From assembly GCF_041260155.1 (NCBI RefSeq), contig NW_027248279.1:1046001-1110000 (forward strand): 64,000 nucleotides of DNA, in the 5' to 3' direction. Position numbers and translations under genes: made by a program. The notes beneath the pieces are model-generated. The model was not told the origin of the DNA. It saw only the letters and a program-made list of their open reading frames with translations, and searched no databases. Below are positions 13,225 through 25,137 of this stretch, piece after piece. This stretch comes from Ptychodera flava. Taxonomy: Eukaryota; Hemichordata; Enteropneusta; Ptychoderidae. Every line of letters starts with the position of its first letter. The stretch's first letter is position 1.

Positions 13225-13345
13225 TCGTGGATGAATTCATGAATTCATGAATGAATAAATGAATGAATGAATTTATTTAATTCTTAATTTATTAATCTCT
13301 TTACTGAATCATTTAATAATTCATTTATTTATTTATTTGTTTTCG
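13225..13345. repeat. (AATG)n/(ATTT)n simple repeat
   Basis: Imperfect tetranucleotide repeats: ATTCATGA and GAATGAAT blocks run into ATTTATTT blocks. Confidence 0.8.
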
Positions 13346-13739
13346 AAAATAAAGGAAATAAACCCAGTTACAGGCATCTTAGGAAATACAAACACTAAAA
13401 TTAAAAACTGCAAACAACAACTACAAATAAAAAAGGCTGAGTTTCAGGGAGGGAGGATATTAATGGTTCTGGGGTTAATAGAGGGCATATAAAGGGTTTG
13501 CACGATATGTATGAACGGAGTCTGTAAGCTATCTGGTTCTTTTTTGTACCATTTTCAAATTCATATTCGGATTACAGGTAATTCAATAAACAATAATAAT
13601 ACCATGATTATGTCATCCAATGTTTTTTGTGTTTAGATGTTGGTTCTTGTTGCGGCGACATGCCATGTTGGACGGCAGATTTTGATGGAATTTCGAACAG
13701 ATGGGTCAAATAGGCTAAGTGTTTAACTTTGACGGCCAC

Positions 13740-14900
13740 TCAAAATCTGACTAACATTGTATGTATTTTTACCACAATCTATATATCAACAATAAAGTTA
13801 CGAATCATTATTTTGAATATTTTGCTCGAGAATTGCAATTCTCAACACTTCATAAGCCAATCATCGAGTTTTGTGACAGTCGTGCGTGCATGCATATTAG
13901 AAATCTACTAACAACACTTCGCGCCACCTCATTTAGTTGTGGTAAGGCGTGTTCACGACCTCCAGTCAAACTATAGCTCTGAGTTTACGACATGGTTTTT
14001 TTCTCTTCACTAGGTAACATGCACGTTTCAAATGCACTTAGGTCAGTTTTTCTGGGTAACACAAGTAACGAAACTACAGTGACGTGTGAACAATAAACAT
14101 TGGAATAACCATCCATTGCCCTGAATGGCGTACTTTACATTTGAGGCCTAGGAGTTTCCCCTAACTTAGTCTGTACCTACAACATTGTAATGCTTCATGA
14201 ATTCGTTATTTATCGTCACTGCAAAACCCTTCTGCTGACATTAATATCTGAGTTGCGACATTGCACTAAAAGAAATCGAAAATCACTATTTACAAATTTA
14301 CTGGTCCTCATCTTTCACTTTGATTGAAGATTCAGGGTTATTTTCGAACGTTGTATTGAGTACCTCAAATGGCGGCTCTTGTTGCGGTGACTAGAATGGC
14401 CACGTAGTGTTTGACCCGATTGACCTTGTTCGGGTCAAAGGTCTGTTCAACCCTTATCAGTACGGAAACTGATATACAGAGTAATTTGTACACCTGCATT
14501 CAGCTGAAAGCATGCAAAAAAAGAAGTACCGCCAGACTGGAGCAAATAAACATCAATTTTAGGGTCTACGCAGTATATTGGTCGTTATTAAGTGCCAGAT
14601 TGATTAATAGCATTCAGTATTTACATTAAGTTTGATAAAATAATAAAACAACATAGCAGTGATATATTTTCAAAAACACATATTGAAATGGACATACAAA
14701 ACTATACGGTTGATTGCACGGACTTGGTTCAGGTAAGTAGTTATGTGATTTCTGGTGTATTTCTGATAATTTGAGTGAATATTTAAGGGTGACGAAAACA
14801 AGATATATGAATTTTAGATAAACTAGACACATCGCTGCTAGGTCCACTGCGCACGTGAAGACAACTCTGATATGTTCGCCAGGTACTACCTGATACATTT
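13740..14900 (-). repeat. Dispersed repeat family, unit A
   Basis: One of three degenerate units (others at 29760-31170 and 32040-33690). The best conserved part is about 14085-14640. On the minus strand it has a 44-codon open stretch, from MQVYKLLCISVSVLIRVEQT to about YVAILVTATRAAI (about 14378-14509), with clear counterparts in units B and C. The left part carries an AATAAAG signal near 13793 that aligns roughly with AATAAA signals in B and C. No known protein or transposon family was recognised. It may be an old duplicated gene end or a non-autonomous element. Confidence 0.55.
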
Positions 14901-15382
14901 CTGCATTTTGTGTGTGAAAAACTTAGATATGCGTAACAGCCAACGATTAAGAGATATTTTAATTTACCCAATTTAACTCAAATCTTTGGTCGGTTTTGTA
15001 GTGGAAAGATGCCGACTAAATGTGAGAGCTACCTCTGTCTCGAATTTCAGCAAGTGGCTGTTTGATTGCTGGTGTAACAATAACAATTGCTGGTTTGAAC
15101 TCTCAAAAATGAAATTATCATATGGCACACGATACCACACCGTTATGCAGCAACGGTATGGAGGGGGAAATAACAAAAATGAGTTACGGAAACCACAAGT
15201 TGTACTCGAGGGTCCCCTGGCTTGTGACTTATCATAGCGTCATGGGGATCTACGCAAAGTGTCACCGACATAAAAGGACGTCATTTCCATACAACGTGAT
15301 CAGTTATCTATTCATGTAATTTATAATTTCAGTGTTTGTGAGCTTCTTCCGATTTAAGCATTATTGAACCGACTAATAAAAA

Positions 15383-15548
15383 CGTTTGGGTTAATGTGCA
15401 GCACTGAATAAGCTGTTATCCAAGTGATTAGCTGAATCTTACCAATATAATTAAAACAATACAAATAAACTCACTAAGTTGCTGTGAATAATGACAATGG
15501 ACCAATCAGAGAAAGAGCTTATTCAACGCTGCACATCAGCAGAAACGT
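15383..15548. mobile_element. Short MITE-like element with terminal inverted repeats
   Basis: About 166 bp with inverted ends of roughly 33 bp. The left end reads ACGTTTGGGTTAATGTGCAG then TGAATAAGCT; the right end, reverse-complemented, reads AACGTTTCTGCTGATGTGCA then GCGTTGAATAAGCT. There is no coding capacity. The target duplication is not clear. Confidence 0.65.
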
Positions 15549-16518
15549 TTCGTAAGTAGACAGATACATGGATATGGGTAGACTGGAGGAAAGATAGATG
15601 AATTGTCAAACAGATTGACGAAGAGATGTGTTAGTTTGCAGATAAAAAATGGCGGAGAGCTAGATAAAGACTGAGATGTCGTAGATACGGACAGATAGAA
15701 AGACATATAGATTTGATGTAAATTGAAATTCTTTGCTGTGGTAAGTAAGAAGTACACCTAGAGGTATGTGAAAATGCAGTTGAGTCTCCCTTAGCGGTAA
15801 TTTTTTTTCTCCGTCTGTACCAGTGATATCCGAGAGCAGCAGCAACGCCGATAAGATAAGCAGGCCAAAAACGATCCCAGTAATTGCTGATGAATTTGGA
15901 AGAAGTACAGGAAGGTGAAAGGTAATAGATATATTTGGAATCTTGTATAACGGTGTTATAATAAATTATGTATTAAAAGCCGAGCATTATCAAAGCCTGA
16001 ATGTCCAATGAAATATCCACTATATTAACACAGACAGTAGTTGGGGAAGATCTTTCGCCACTACTGTCCATGACTGAAAGAAATGATAATTTTTAAAATA
16101 TGTTATTTAGCATACAATAATGACAGATAGGCACAACGTTTGCAAAGTACATAAGAATTCTCAATCGAAAGATGATTTCTTTGATGCTGTGAACGCTGAA
16201 ATACTGTCATGTGATATATTTTCAATTTGAAGAAGGTTGAGGTCAAGATATGGGACGACGACTTTTAAAGTGGGTCAATTAATATGCTTTGCAAGTAATA
16301 CGGGCGTGGGGTATAACACTTCAACGAAGTTCTCGAGTTGCGAGTTATCAAGTGTTACATAAATATCTCGTATTTACGGAAATGAAGGAACGCAATATAC
16401 CTGAGTGATTACCTTACAAATATAGAAAGTATAAAGCCACAGAAAATAATACGACAGATATCTGAAGGTTCGAAGACAATAAATTGACCTTTTAAGCTGA
16501 CAATTCCTAGTGGTTTTT

Positions 16519-17083
16519 AAGTTCAGAGCCCAGTAAATTATATATTTTTCGGAAAGCCTAGATATAGGGAAACATTTTGGTTAACATAGTGTCACCTTTG
16601 TTTACATGAATATAACGTGATAGGTAATTTGCATAACCTTTCAAAAATCGGTTTTCCCCATGTTTTGTTTCAATGCTTTAAGATATGTGCTGAAATTTGT
16701 ATGAGTGCAAGCAGTCTCAAGGATCTTTTAAAGTTTTTTTCAGAATTTTATAAACCTTTTTAAACAATTTTATGACAGAAAAACGTCCAGAGCGGTGAAT
16801 TTAACCCCAGTTGATTTTTTTAAAATTGTGCTGAAAAAAACTAACCAAGATATGAACAATCTGAGACACAATTTGGAAGAGCGTTGTGATAGCTTGCACT
16901 CCAGCAAATTTGAGTATGATATTTTTAAGTATTGAGAACAACATTGGGAAAACTGATTTTTGAAAAGTAATGCAAATTACCGGTCACGTGATTGTTATGT
17001 AAACAATGGTGATACCGTGATTACTTAAACGTCCCCTATATCTAGGCTTTTAGAAAATGTATCATTTACAGGGTTCTGAACTT
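16519..17083. mobile_element. Non-autonomous element with ~150-bp inverted ends
   Basis: Both ends share AAGTTCAGA(G/A)CCC, then AAAGCCTAGATATAGGG, then a TCACC-TTGTTTACAT block and GGTAATTTGCAT, reading inward from each end. The arms span about 16519-16690 and 16930-17083, with some 240 bp of loop. There are no open frames. It is a foldback/MITE-type DNA element; the superfamily is not assignable from the ends. Confidence 0.75.
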
Positions 17084-17416
17084 GTTAATCACCAGACAAT
17101 TGTTAGATAAAAAAGTCAATTTCTCGTCTTGGAACCTTAAAACAACGGCTGACTTACAGCGTGTTTGCAAGGTTATATCTGATTGGTCGATTGTCATTAT
17201 TCACAGCAACTTAGGGAGTTTATTTCATTATTCAATTATAATGGTGAGATTCTGCCAACCAATTGGATAAAAGCTTTCAAATCGCTGCAAGTCGCCCCTA
17301 AAACAATGGTAGACATTTAATGATATGCAAACCTCCAGCAGAAACTCCTCGTCTCCCTACCAGTTTAATTCTGCACTGATCTTCAGACACAGGTTCCCGT
17401 ATTTCTTTACTATTTT

Positions 17417-17716
17417 TCATAGTATTTGGTAGCCGGTATCAGACATTTCGTGTTCGTGTCTGCTACATGCACGATCTGCCTTCGTAGCAGTACTAATGTA
17501 ATCTCCATAGTCTGCATTGGTGACGTAAACCACATTCAATGTACTCGCTGTCTCAGTTCCTTCTGTCGTCTCCTCTGAGCTGTTAGTGATTTGTTGACCG
17601 TTTTTCTGCCACACGAAAGTTGGTGCCGCATTTGCGGACATCACACAGGTAAACGCTGCGTACTTGCCGATGTCTGCCTCAACCTACATTCCAACTTTTC
17701 CCAACACAGAAACTGG
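17417..17716 (-). pseudogene. Decayed immunoglobulin I-set domain exon
   Basis: On the minus strand the peptide reads PVSVLGKVGM, an in-frame stop codon, VEADIGKYAAFTCVMSANAA, then TFVWQKNGQQI, STLNVVYVTNADYGDY and ISTATKADR. It has the I-set order: B-strand Cys (FTC), C-strand Trp (W-Q-K-N-G), then L-x-V ... D-x-G-x-Y. The F-strand cysteine, expected two residues after the Tyr (Y-x-C), is Ser (codon AGT, one change from TGT), so the domain disulphide is lost. The internal stop and the frame ending soon after the domain argue for a relic. No other exon of an IgSF gene is visible nearby, so it is probably a stray copied exon. Confidence 0.7.
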
Positions 17717-20700
17717 TCTGCTTGGGATTATAAGACACGCATAATACTATTGTTCTCGATGTTTATCTACAAATGTTAGATCGGCCCAATGTTTTGACAC
17801 CTTTCACGAAGCGCGAATGTGATTGGATAAAATGTCTGTTCAGAGAATTTGTTAATACCCCTAGGCCTATGTACTGGTCAGACATCCTGTTGCCTATGGT
17901 AGTACAGTAACTAAACTCCAAAAAACTGTTGCACTACCACATAGTTTCGTTTGAGACGCCATGCCGAGTTCCTTCTCAGTAGCTTCTAACATAGGGGCGG
18001 ATTTAGATCAGACGCTACAAGACAGCAAATGATACAGAAATTGTGTGACATACATTAGAACTGAACATTCATCTACATTGAAACGTTGAATATATTGTAC
18101 AGTATAGCAGTCGAAAAAATCCGAACTTCTGGCATATGTTTTCACCATGATGTGACGCAACAAATGACTCAATCGCCACGCTAAAACCCGGATGTTCCGC
18201 GACAAGAATAGAGAGAAGCCGCCGGGGATGTTGTGGGAGGGGCTAGAACTGCAACAAATCACCATCAAATTGGTGACGATCATATTAGTTTAGTAATTAT
18301 AAAAATACATTCAAATTTGCAGCACACGTGGTATGGCTGACAAAAGAAAATTCATTCCATGGTGTCCCACATATCTACATAGTGGATCCATGGAGTAAAA
18401 AACTATGATGTCCCTTATATCACGAACAAGTGCTGTGCCTATATGGATTGTAAGTACTGGCACAAAAATGTATATGTGCTACTCTGACTATTCTCATCAA
18501 CGTCAACAGCGCAGTTTCCCCATACCGCATTTAAAGAAGGCAATTCATACGCAGAGACGCTTACCGACAATTCATACTTCGGGCTAATTTTATTGCATTG
18601 CGGTCTTGCAAGCGTTATTGGCCGAGCGAGCGACTAAATTTCAAGCAGCATAATTAAAAGGAAATAGCGCCCTCACGAGCATGTCTATTTTTAAGAACAA
18701 TTAGTGGTAGTCTGTGTATTGCTTGTGTGGGATTTAACGTAATAATATACGTTATTCGTATAATAGAGCCCCACCCCTAGAATTTAAGGCGAAACAAAGC
18801 AAAGTATGTGTTTATCATCCGCTAGGGCAACAATGTTAATTACCCGCGTGAGCCTATTTTCTGAAATCAATAATATACAAACATGACAGTCGGCTACAAA
18901 TGCAGAGAGGAAAATATAGAACTTGACTCACATGTGTCTCCTTGATAATATTTTTCTGAAGAATGAATGTATTCTACTTAATTTCCTGCAAGTAAACATT
19001 ACGAAATGAATTTAAACATCACTTTTGGCTTTTTTATCTTTAGCTGGATCTTGCGATCTTAAAACTTAACTAAGGAGTCATCATGCCGCGTCTTTTATAC
19101 AAAGAGATTTTGGATGAGAAAACAAAATTCCTTCAATATTTGTTCGTTGGAAATGCACATTTATTACTATTAATAATTGCCACTTAGAAAGAGTTATTAT
19201 ACCAATTAATCAATATGGTCAGATTATTATCTTCCATCACCTTTTGCTGTAAGTATTGCTTAGTAACTTGGAAAAAGGATGGTTGCAAAAGAAGATTCAC
19301 GTGCATCTGTCTATACGTAGAGGCTGCCTCACTCCATTCATAAACTGTACCCTTTACGGTAGTATCAAGTGTATCAAATATTTAAGCAATAAAGCGGCTT
19401 ACCAAGCTACTATTTACCATGATATTTTCACCAGTTCACGACATATATGCACGAGCGATAGCGCGTGCATACATGAATTTAAACGAGAGGTATATCGTGG
19501 CTTGGTGTGATTTATTGCTATATATAATAACGGTATATTCGAAATCCTGGCATGGAATGTCAAAAAAGGAGTTTTGCTGATTCGAAGCTGAAAGCTTACA
19601 TGTGTGTCAACCATGGTACATTGGGAATATATCACGGTTCTTTGCATGTCTCGACCAATCAGGTCACTGCATTTGCGCCATCAATATGCTGGTATTATAA
19701 AATGTGATTTAATTACTTGAGTTTACACATCTTTAAAGAGAAGCAATAATATTATATTGAAAAAAAATGATAACTCACGTTGTCCATCTTTAACGTGATC
19801 TAAAATATAATTATGTTATATATTTTATGCTTGTAAATTTATCAACATGGTTGAATCTCAATTAGTATCAAACTAAACGCCATCCGTCTAAAATAATTTG
19901 TGTTAGGAGTCCTACGAATGGCGAATTCATATCCTCTTAGCCTGCTTTTATGACACAATCAATGACACTTAAATGCTGTATGAGTTGCTGATAAGCACGA
20001 AAGTGTTATCGCCAAGACATGGCCTACATATACGCATGCGCGTTCTACGTGCAAATATTCAGGCTTATGCAAATTGCACCCAAGTGGGGATTTCCCCGTA
20101 ATGACGTACTGTAAATAAAAAAACGTAAACCCCCTCACATCGAGTATACAAAGGCAGCATACACATCTTCCAGAACTATAACGTCGTTATTTTGACACGA
20201 ATTAGAGACAGATATTCTATACATCACATCAGAATTGGAATAGATATGGAATAACCGACCGATTACAGAGATGTGTTGCTGACAAGGACAATCTTCACTG
20301 AGATCGTAAGGAGAGGCAGTTCTCATAACAACTCAAGGTAATTAGGCAACGGCCTTTTTCGTGCATTTGACGTGAAAGTTAGTATTAATACATTTGCTGA
20401 ACTTTCTTATTCTACAATGTTGACATGGATACCTACATTTGCTCTGCTTTGATCGTGTGCTTTTATGAGAGTATTTTAACATTCTGTACATTTATGACTT
20501 CGTTCTATAACATATAGAATAACAATCACGTAAAATGATATCATATCGAAAGTGTAATTGTTCGCGTTGTCTCATGTTCACAAGATAATCAGCAAATGAA
20601 ACCTGTGTGTACGTTAAAGCGATGACGTTGATCGATTTGGAAAGTGTAAACATGTACATGACTACATGACAACAACGAACGGAGAAGATGCGTTATGCTG

Positions 20701-20770
20701 TCCCCTTAGTATAGCAAGATATATATTCGTACACTCCGCGAACAATCGCAAAGTCGGTACATTTAATAAG
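17717..20770. other. Non-coding intergenic DNA
   Basis: AT-rich, with several short open frames (18008-18283, 18405-18587, 19256-19510, 19414-19647, 20135-20326) that show no family signature, no codon pattern and no splice context. No RNA gene was recognised. Confidence 0.4.
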
Positions 20771-20795
20771 AGTTCAAAGGTCAAGGTCAAGGTCA
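20771..20795 (+). promoter_or_regulatory. Cluster of AGGTCA nuclear-receptor half-sites
   Basis: AGTTCA, one base, then three head-to-tail AGGTCA hexamers without spacing (20778-20795). Such half-sites bind nuclear receptors as direct repeats; DR1 and DR0 arrangements are both present. There is no adjacent gene, so a functional role is speculative. Confidence 0.3.
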
Positions 20796-20845
20796 AACAA
20801 CAACAGACGTCAGCCATACGAAATTAGGCAATTTCACACTTTTTA

Positions 20846-22566
20846 GCTCACGTGTGTAAACACGTGGGCTATTGTCATAGCGATGTCTGTGTGTCTATCC
20901 GTGTGTGCATGTGTGCATGGTGTGTGTTAGTGTGTGTGTGTCTGTGTGTCTGTCTGTCTGTTTACACGATAACTCAAAAACGCCTGAACGGATTCAAGTC
21001 AGATTTGGTACACAGGTACCATGTGCTACTTGCAAGAAGTGATTAGATTTTGGTTGGTGTGGCTTGCATATTAATGAAGTTATGCAATATCGTTTTTTTC
21101 CATACAATGGTTTCCCTATGGAGACGGTAATGACAGTGTAGGCATATATCAAGCAATACTGCACAAAATTTAATGAAACTTTTCACAGATGACAATCTAA
21201 TAACACTATGATGATACTGTGAGTGTCATGTCAATGATCTTCTCATTTGCATATTTAATGAACTTTTGTTATTAGTGAGATAGCTCTGAAATTCCTGCAC
21301 CAAACTTGATGATACTTGCAATAAATATTGATCTGATATATATCTAATTATACTTTGAAGCATTAGGCAGTGTCAAGTTAATAAATAATCATTTGCATAT
21401 TTTATGAAGGTTTTTATTAGTCATATAACTCCGATATAACTTCACCAAATGTGATGAAATCTGCTGCAGATACTGATCCGACTGATATCTAACTGTATGT
21501 AAAGCATTTAGTAGTGTTCAATTAATTAAGGGTTCATTTACATAGTTAATGAACTTTGTAATTAGGTATATAACTCTGAAATTACAGAAACCCAAGTCAG
21601 TGAAATTGGTACAGTTATTGTTTTGATAAATATCTAATTGTACTTAGAAGCATTAGGCAGTGTCAAGTTAATAAATAGCTCATTTGCATATTTTATGAAG
21701 TTTAGTAATTAGTGATATAACTCCAAAATAACTGCACCAAATGTGATGAAATCTGCTGCAGATACTGATCCGACAGATATCTAATTGTGGTGTAGAGCAT
21801 TTAGTTGTGTGAAGTTAATTAAGGGTTCATTTGCATATTTAATTATCTTTGTAATTAGTGATATTACTCCAAAATTAAAGCATTAAATTTGATGAAACTT
21901 GCTACAGATGTTGATCTGATAAATATCCAATTGTACTGAGAAGCATTGAGCAGTGTCAAGTTAATAATTAGCTCATTTGCATATTCCATGAAGTCTTATA
22001 ATTAGTCATATAACTCCGAAATAACTGCATCAAATGTGATGAAACTGCTGCACACACTGATACGACAGATATCTAACTGTGTTGTAAAGCATTTAGTAGT
22101 ATAAAGTTAATTAAGGGTTCATTTGCATATTTTATAAACTTTGTAATTAGGTATATAACTCTGAAATTTCGGCACTAAAATTTTGTGAAACGTGCTACAG
22201 ATATTGATTTGATAAATATTTAATTGTGCTATGAATCATTGAACAGTGTCAAGTTAATGTAGGGTTTATTTGCATATCTAATGATATTTGTAATAAGTGA
22301 CATTACTCTAAAATTACAGCATTAAATAAATAAAACGTGCTACAAATGTTGATCTGATGGATATCTAATTGTTCCATAAAGCAGTGAGCAGTGTCAAGTT
22401 AATTGACATCTCATTCGCATATTAAATAAAGTTTTGTAATTAGTAATTAAACTCTGAGAGTACTGTGCGAAGTTTTAAAAACACCTGTTACATATAGTGA
22501 TAACATATATCTCATTGTTCTGTGAAGCGTACTTACTCTAATGAACCTGTTGTAAAACACGTGAGC
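20846..22566. mobile_element. Non-autonomous element carrying a ~146-bp tandem array
   Basis: The element is bounded by GCTCACGTGT at the left and ACACGTGAGC at the right, perfect 10-bp inverted ends. After a (GTGTGT/CTGT) microsatellite at about 20885-20962 comes an array of about ten diverged units. The anchor CATTTGCAT starts at 21244, 21390, 21535, 21681, 21828, 21974, 22120, 22267 and 22412, a period of 145-147 bp. Alternate units resemble each other more closely, suggesting a dimeric higher-order unit. There is no coding capacity. A microsatellite beside a core tandem array is the design of 'pearl'-type non-autonomous elements of marine invertebrates; membership is inferred. Confidence 0.65.
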
Positions 22567-23301
22567 ATATTCAGTTCATATCTGGTTTCATTTGAAATCA
22601 AACTCTTGCTGTGTCTTAGGGATGGTTTGTTTTATTGTTTGTTTTTTTGTTTGTTTGTTTCGTTGGTTTGTTTGGTCATTTTCTTTGATACGTTTTGTAC
22701 AGACTACATGCCCGTTAATCTCTATTAGTAACTATTCTAGGATATGTTCACAGTCAGTTTTTCTTGAAGTTATTGTTTTCGAAAGTCCACATTTACATAG
22801 TTCTAATAACTACTTACTATCTCACGTATGTGATTAGCCATGGCGTTTTCTTTCGTTTAAGAATATGTACACGGCTCTGAATTACATTAAGTCTCTCGTC
22901 GCGAATCTGCCCAAAGTATACAAAAGGTTTGCCCTTGACAACTGTAAGAATAGTAATGTTTACACAGTGACGATAGTGTATGTCATTTGTAATGTTCCTT
23001 TTAATCGAGCGTAAATCCTTAATTACTCTAAAAACGTTATGCTCTCGACAATAATTTGACTCAAAATGCATTTATCCAACAAAATATTTTAAATCGCCTA
23101 CTTGCGACATCAAAGTTATATAAATCCATGATCTCATCAAGAGACCACTTAGCATTTAAATGCACTTTACCCAGGACCATTTATCATGCTCTAGAAGCCG
23201 ATTTTCATGATTTTTTTTACACAACACGCTACTTTTATTGTTTGACATTTGAAAGATACTCTGACTGATTGAATTGGTGACCATGTATATATTCGACCCC
23301 G

Positions 23302-23399
23302 GTTTTAGACACGATCAATGAAACCATCTAGAAAACGGATGAATGGTCATGACCATGAATTCATTTTCGCCATGATTGCGTTATTGTGTCTGAAACTAG
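23302..23399. repeat. 98-bp imperfect palindrome
   Basis: It is centred between 23350 and 23351 with a perfect 14-bp core, ATGGTCATGACCAT. The outer arms match as TTTTAGACAC versus TTTCAGACAC (reverse complement of the right arm). It may be a tiny foldback element. It lies just downstream of the 3' end of a Penelope-like fragment. Confidence 0.6.
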
Positions 23400-23499
23400 A
23401 GATTGAGTGTTACTAGGAGAGTCAGTCCAACTACAACTATTGAAGTCACTGGTGGAGGTCGGGGACGCGCAAAATACCATAATAGTGTGAAGTAAAAGA

Positions 23500-24415
23500 A
23501 TAGACTGTTCAAACAGTCTCCAATCTTCAAAGAATCTTTATTTACCAACGTTTCGGTGACGCATGTCACCTTTTTCAGGGTAACACTGATAAAAAGAAAG
23601 CAATACATAACGATAAAATTCAATAGTGCTACAAACTGCAGAAGTTAAAGAAACAGTACAATGGGTGACTTAAAAGGATTGCAAAACATCGTGTAGTGAG
23701 TAAAAAGTACAAATAAAATTTGGTTTGCGTGGAGCAATGCTAAAAACATAGTCTGAATGCTAAATTATGTGCCAAAGAAAATAAAAACAGGTAGAAATTT
23801 GGGTTGTAACTAACCTTAAGAGTGCGTAAAAAGGCCCGCGTGAAAGCCTATTAAGCTGGATGACAAGTATTGATGAGTGAGAATGGCGGACCCCCTAGGG
23901 CTGTTGGTTCAGAAAAGGTAGGGCAAAGGGCTCCTTAGTAAAACAGGAGAGAGGTAAACAAAAGAACATCGAGGGTGTCCAGAAGATGGGAAAATGGGCT
24001 CTGGCCTTCACGAATGTTAATACCGTGAGGTGTTAGTGTGATGAAAAGGGTGATGTATTTAAGTTCAAGAAGCCGTCTTTGACGAGTGCTGGTGGTGTGT
24101 ATTTTACATAGAACACTGGCTTGAAAGTGCGACAGATTATGATGTGTTTGATTCAAACGTTTTGTCAACGAATGAATGAGATCACTCTGTAACTTTGCCC
24201 CCGGTACGTTAAAGTGGCACTCCGTCTTGGTAACATGTTTAAAACACATTGTTTCAATGCAACGGTCGATATTTGATGTGGCCGACTGCACGCGGGTCGC
24301 AAGATATCGACAAAAACATGTCTTCAAAAAAGTAAAAGTTTGAATTCCGGTAGCCCACCTAAATTCAGCTTCCGAACATCGAACGTTCGGCTCTGGTTCC
24401 ATTGTCAATTAAACT
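23500..24415 (-). mobile_element. Penelope-like element, 3' fragment
   Basis: The open frame at 23935-24408 (157 codons) contains KTECHFNVPGAKLQSDLIHS and LELKYITLFITLTPHGIN. These match the end of the GIY-YIG-type endonuclease region of Penelope-like elements, where 'V-A-x-H-F-N-x-P-G-H' precedes a closing 'R-R-x-x-E ... L-x-T-L-x-P-x-G-L/I-N'. Downstream on the same strand (23551-23578) is a hammerhead-like hairpin. The reverse transcriptase domain is absent, so the copy is 5'-truncated. GIY-YIG-bearing elements of another class remain possible. Confidence 0.5.
23551..23578 (-). ncRNA. Hammerhead-ribozyme-like hairpin in the element's 3' tail
   Basis: On the minus strand CTGAAAA is followed by a perfect 6-bp stem (GGTGAC/GTCACC, loop ATGC) and then GAAA. 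The layout is that of hammerhead stem II between the CUGAUGA and GAAA boxes, with the first box degenerate. It is probably an inactive derivative. Confidence 0.35.
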
Positions 24416-25130
24416 ATGGAGTACAAGTCTACGCTTACGCTGCTGTACGCCACAGTACCACTGGCGTCGGGGATCTGTCATGCACCGTGGGAGAAAGCTG
24501 AGTCTTACTGACTTTGCGAAAGAATGAAACACATTTTTTGCTGATTCCACCAGAATTGGCATAGTTGACTAGCCAGTTACGTGCGTTGATACATAGTGGC
24601 CGCCGCATGGTATGCATAGGCGCATACCAAGCATACCACGTAGAGGGATGCCTTAGATCAGAGAAATCAAACATGCCAGAAATGCCAAGAGATTTTGACC
24701 GGTTGACCTCGCTGTTAATTTATGCAGGAAATTACAATAACAATGCTTGGTCGAATGACGCAGTGACTTGAGGGTGGGATCGCCAGTGGTATATGGGGAG
24801 GAGTACCTTCCCGATGGTGATAAGTGGTGATAAGACAGTGCAGATTACCGTCGCCTAGGTGACTGGCGTATACGCGTGCCTAAAGACACCTATGGTTGAT
24901 TTTTTTCCTGTTGACCAGTCGGATGGCAGAGTTGCATATACCTGGACTGAACCATTTGGTTTTTTGTGGATGTCGGTGGTACTTTGACATTATAAGTAAA
25001 GATGCACATATATTGAGTTTATTGTCTTGTTTATGAGCGGCCAGTATTTCCAACAGCATAAATTATGTGCATTTGACTTGAAGAAATAAATAATTTTCGA
25101 TAAAACATCGCGAATGTACCTACATTGCGT
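24416..25130. other. Intergenic DNA, no feature recognised
   Basis: Short open frames on both strands (24435-24674 minus, 24565-24771 plus) have no family match. A block near 24680-24710 (GCCAAGAG ... TTGACCGGTT) reappears inverted near 28280-28310, so some unrecognised repeat is present. Confidence 0.3.
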
Positions 25131-25137
25131 TTAAGGT

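Noticed and set aside
18008-18283. 91-codon minus-strand frame
   Set aside because: No domain features, no counterpart in the other repeats, composition like the surrounding DNA.
21240-22560. CRISPR array
   Set aside because: Regular spacing, but the whole unit is repeated with no unique spacers, and the DNA is eukaryotic.
23396-23623. 75-codon minus-strand frame ending in the Penelope-like 3' tail
   Set aside because: Reads through the hairpin tail common to such elements; noncoding by position.
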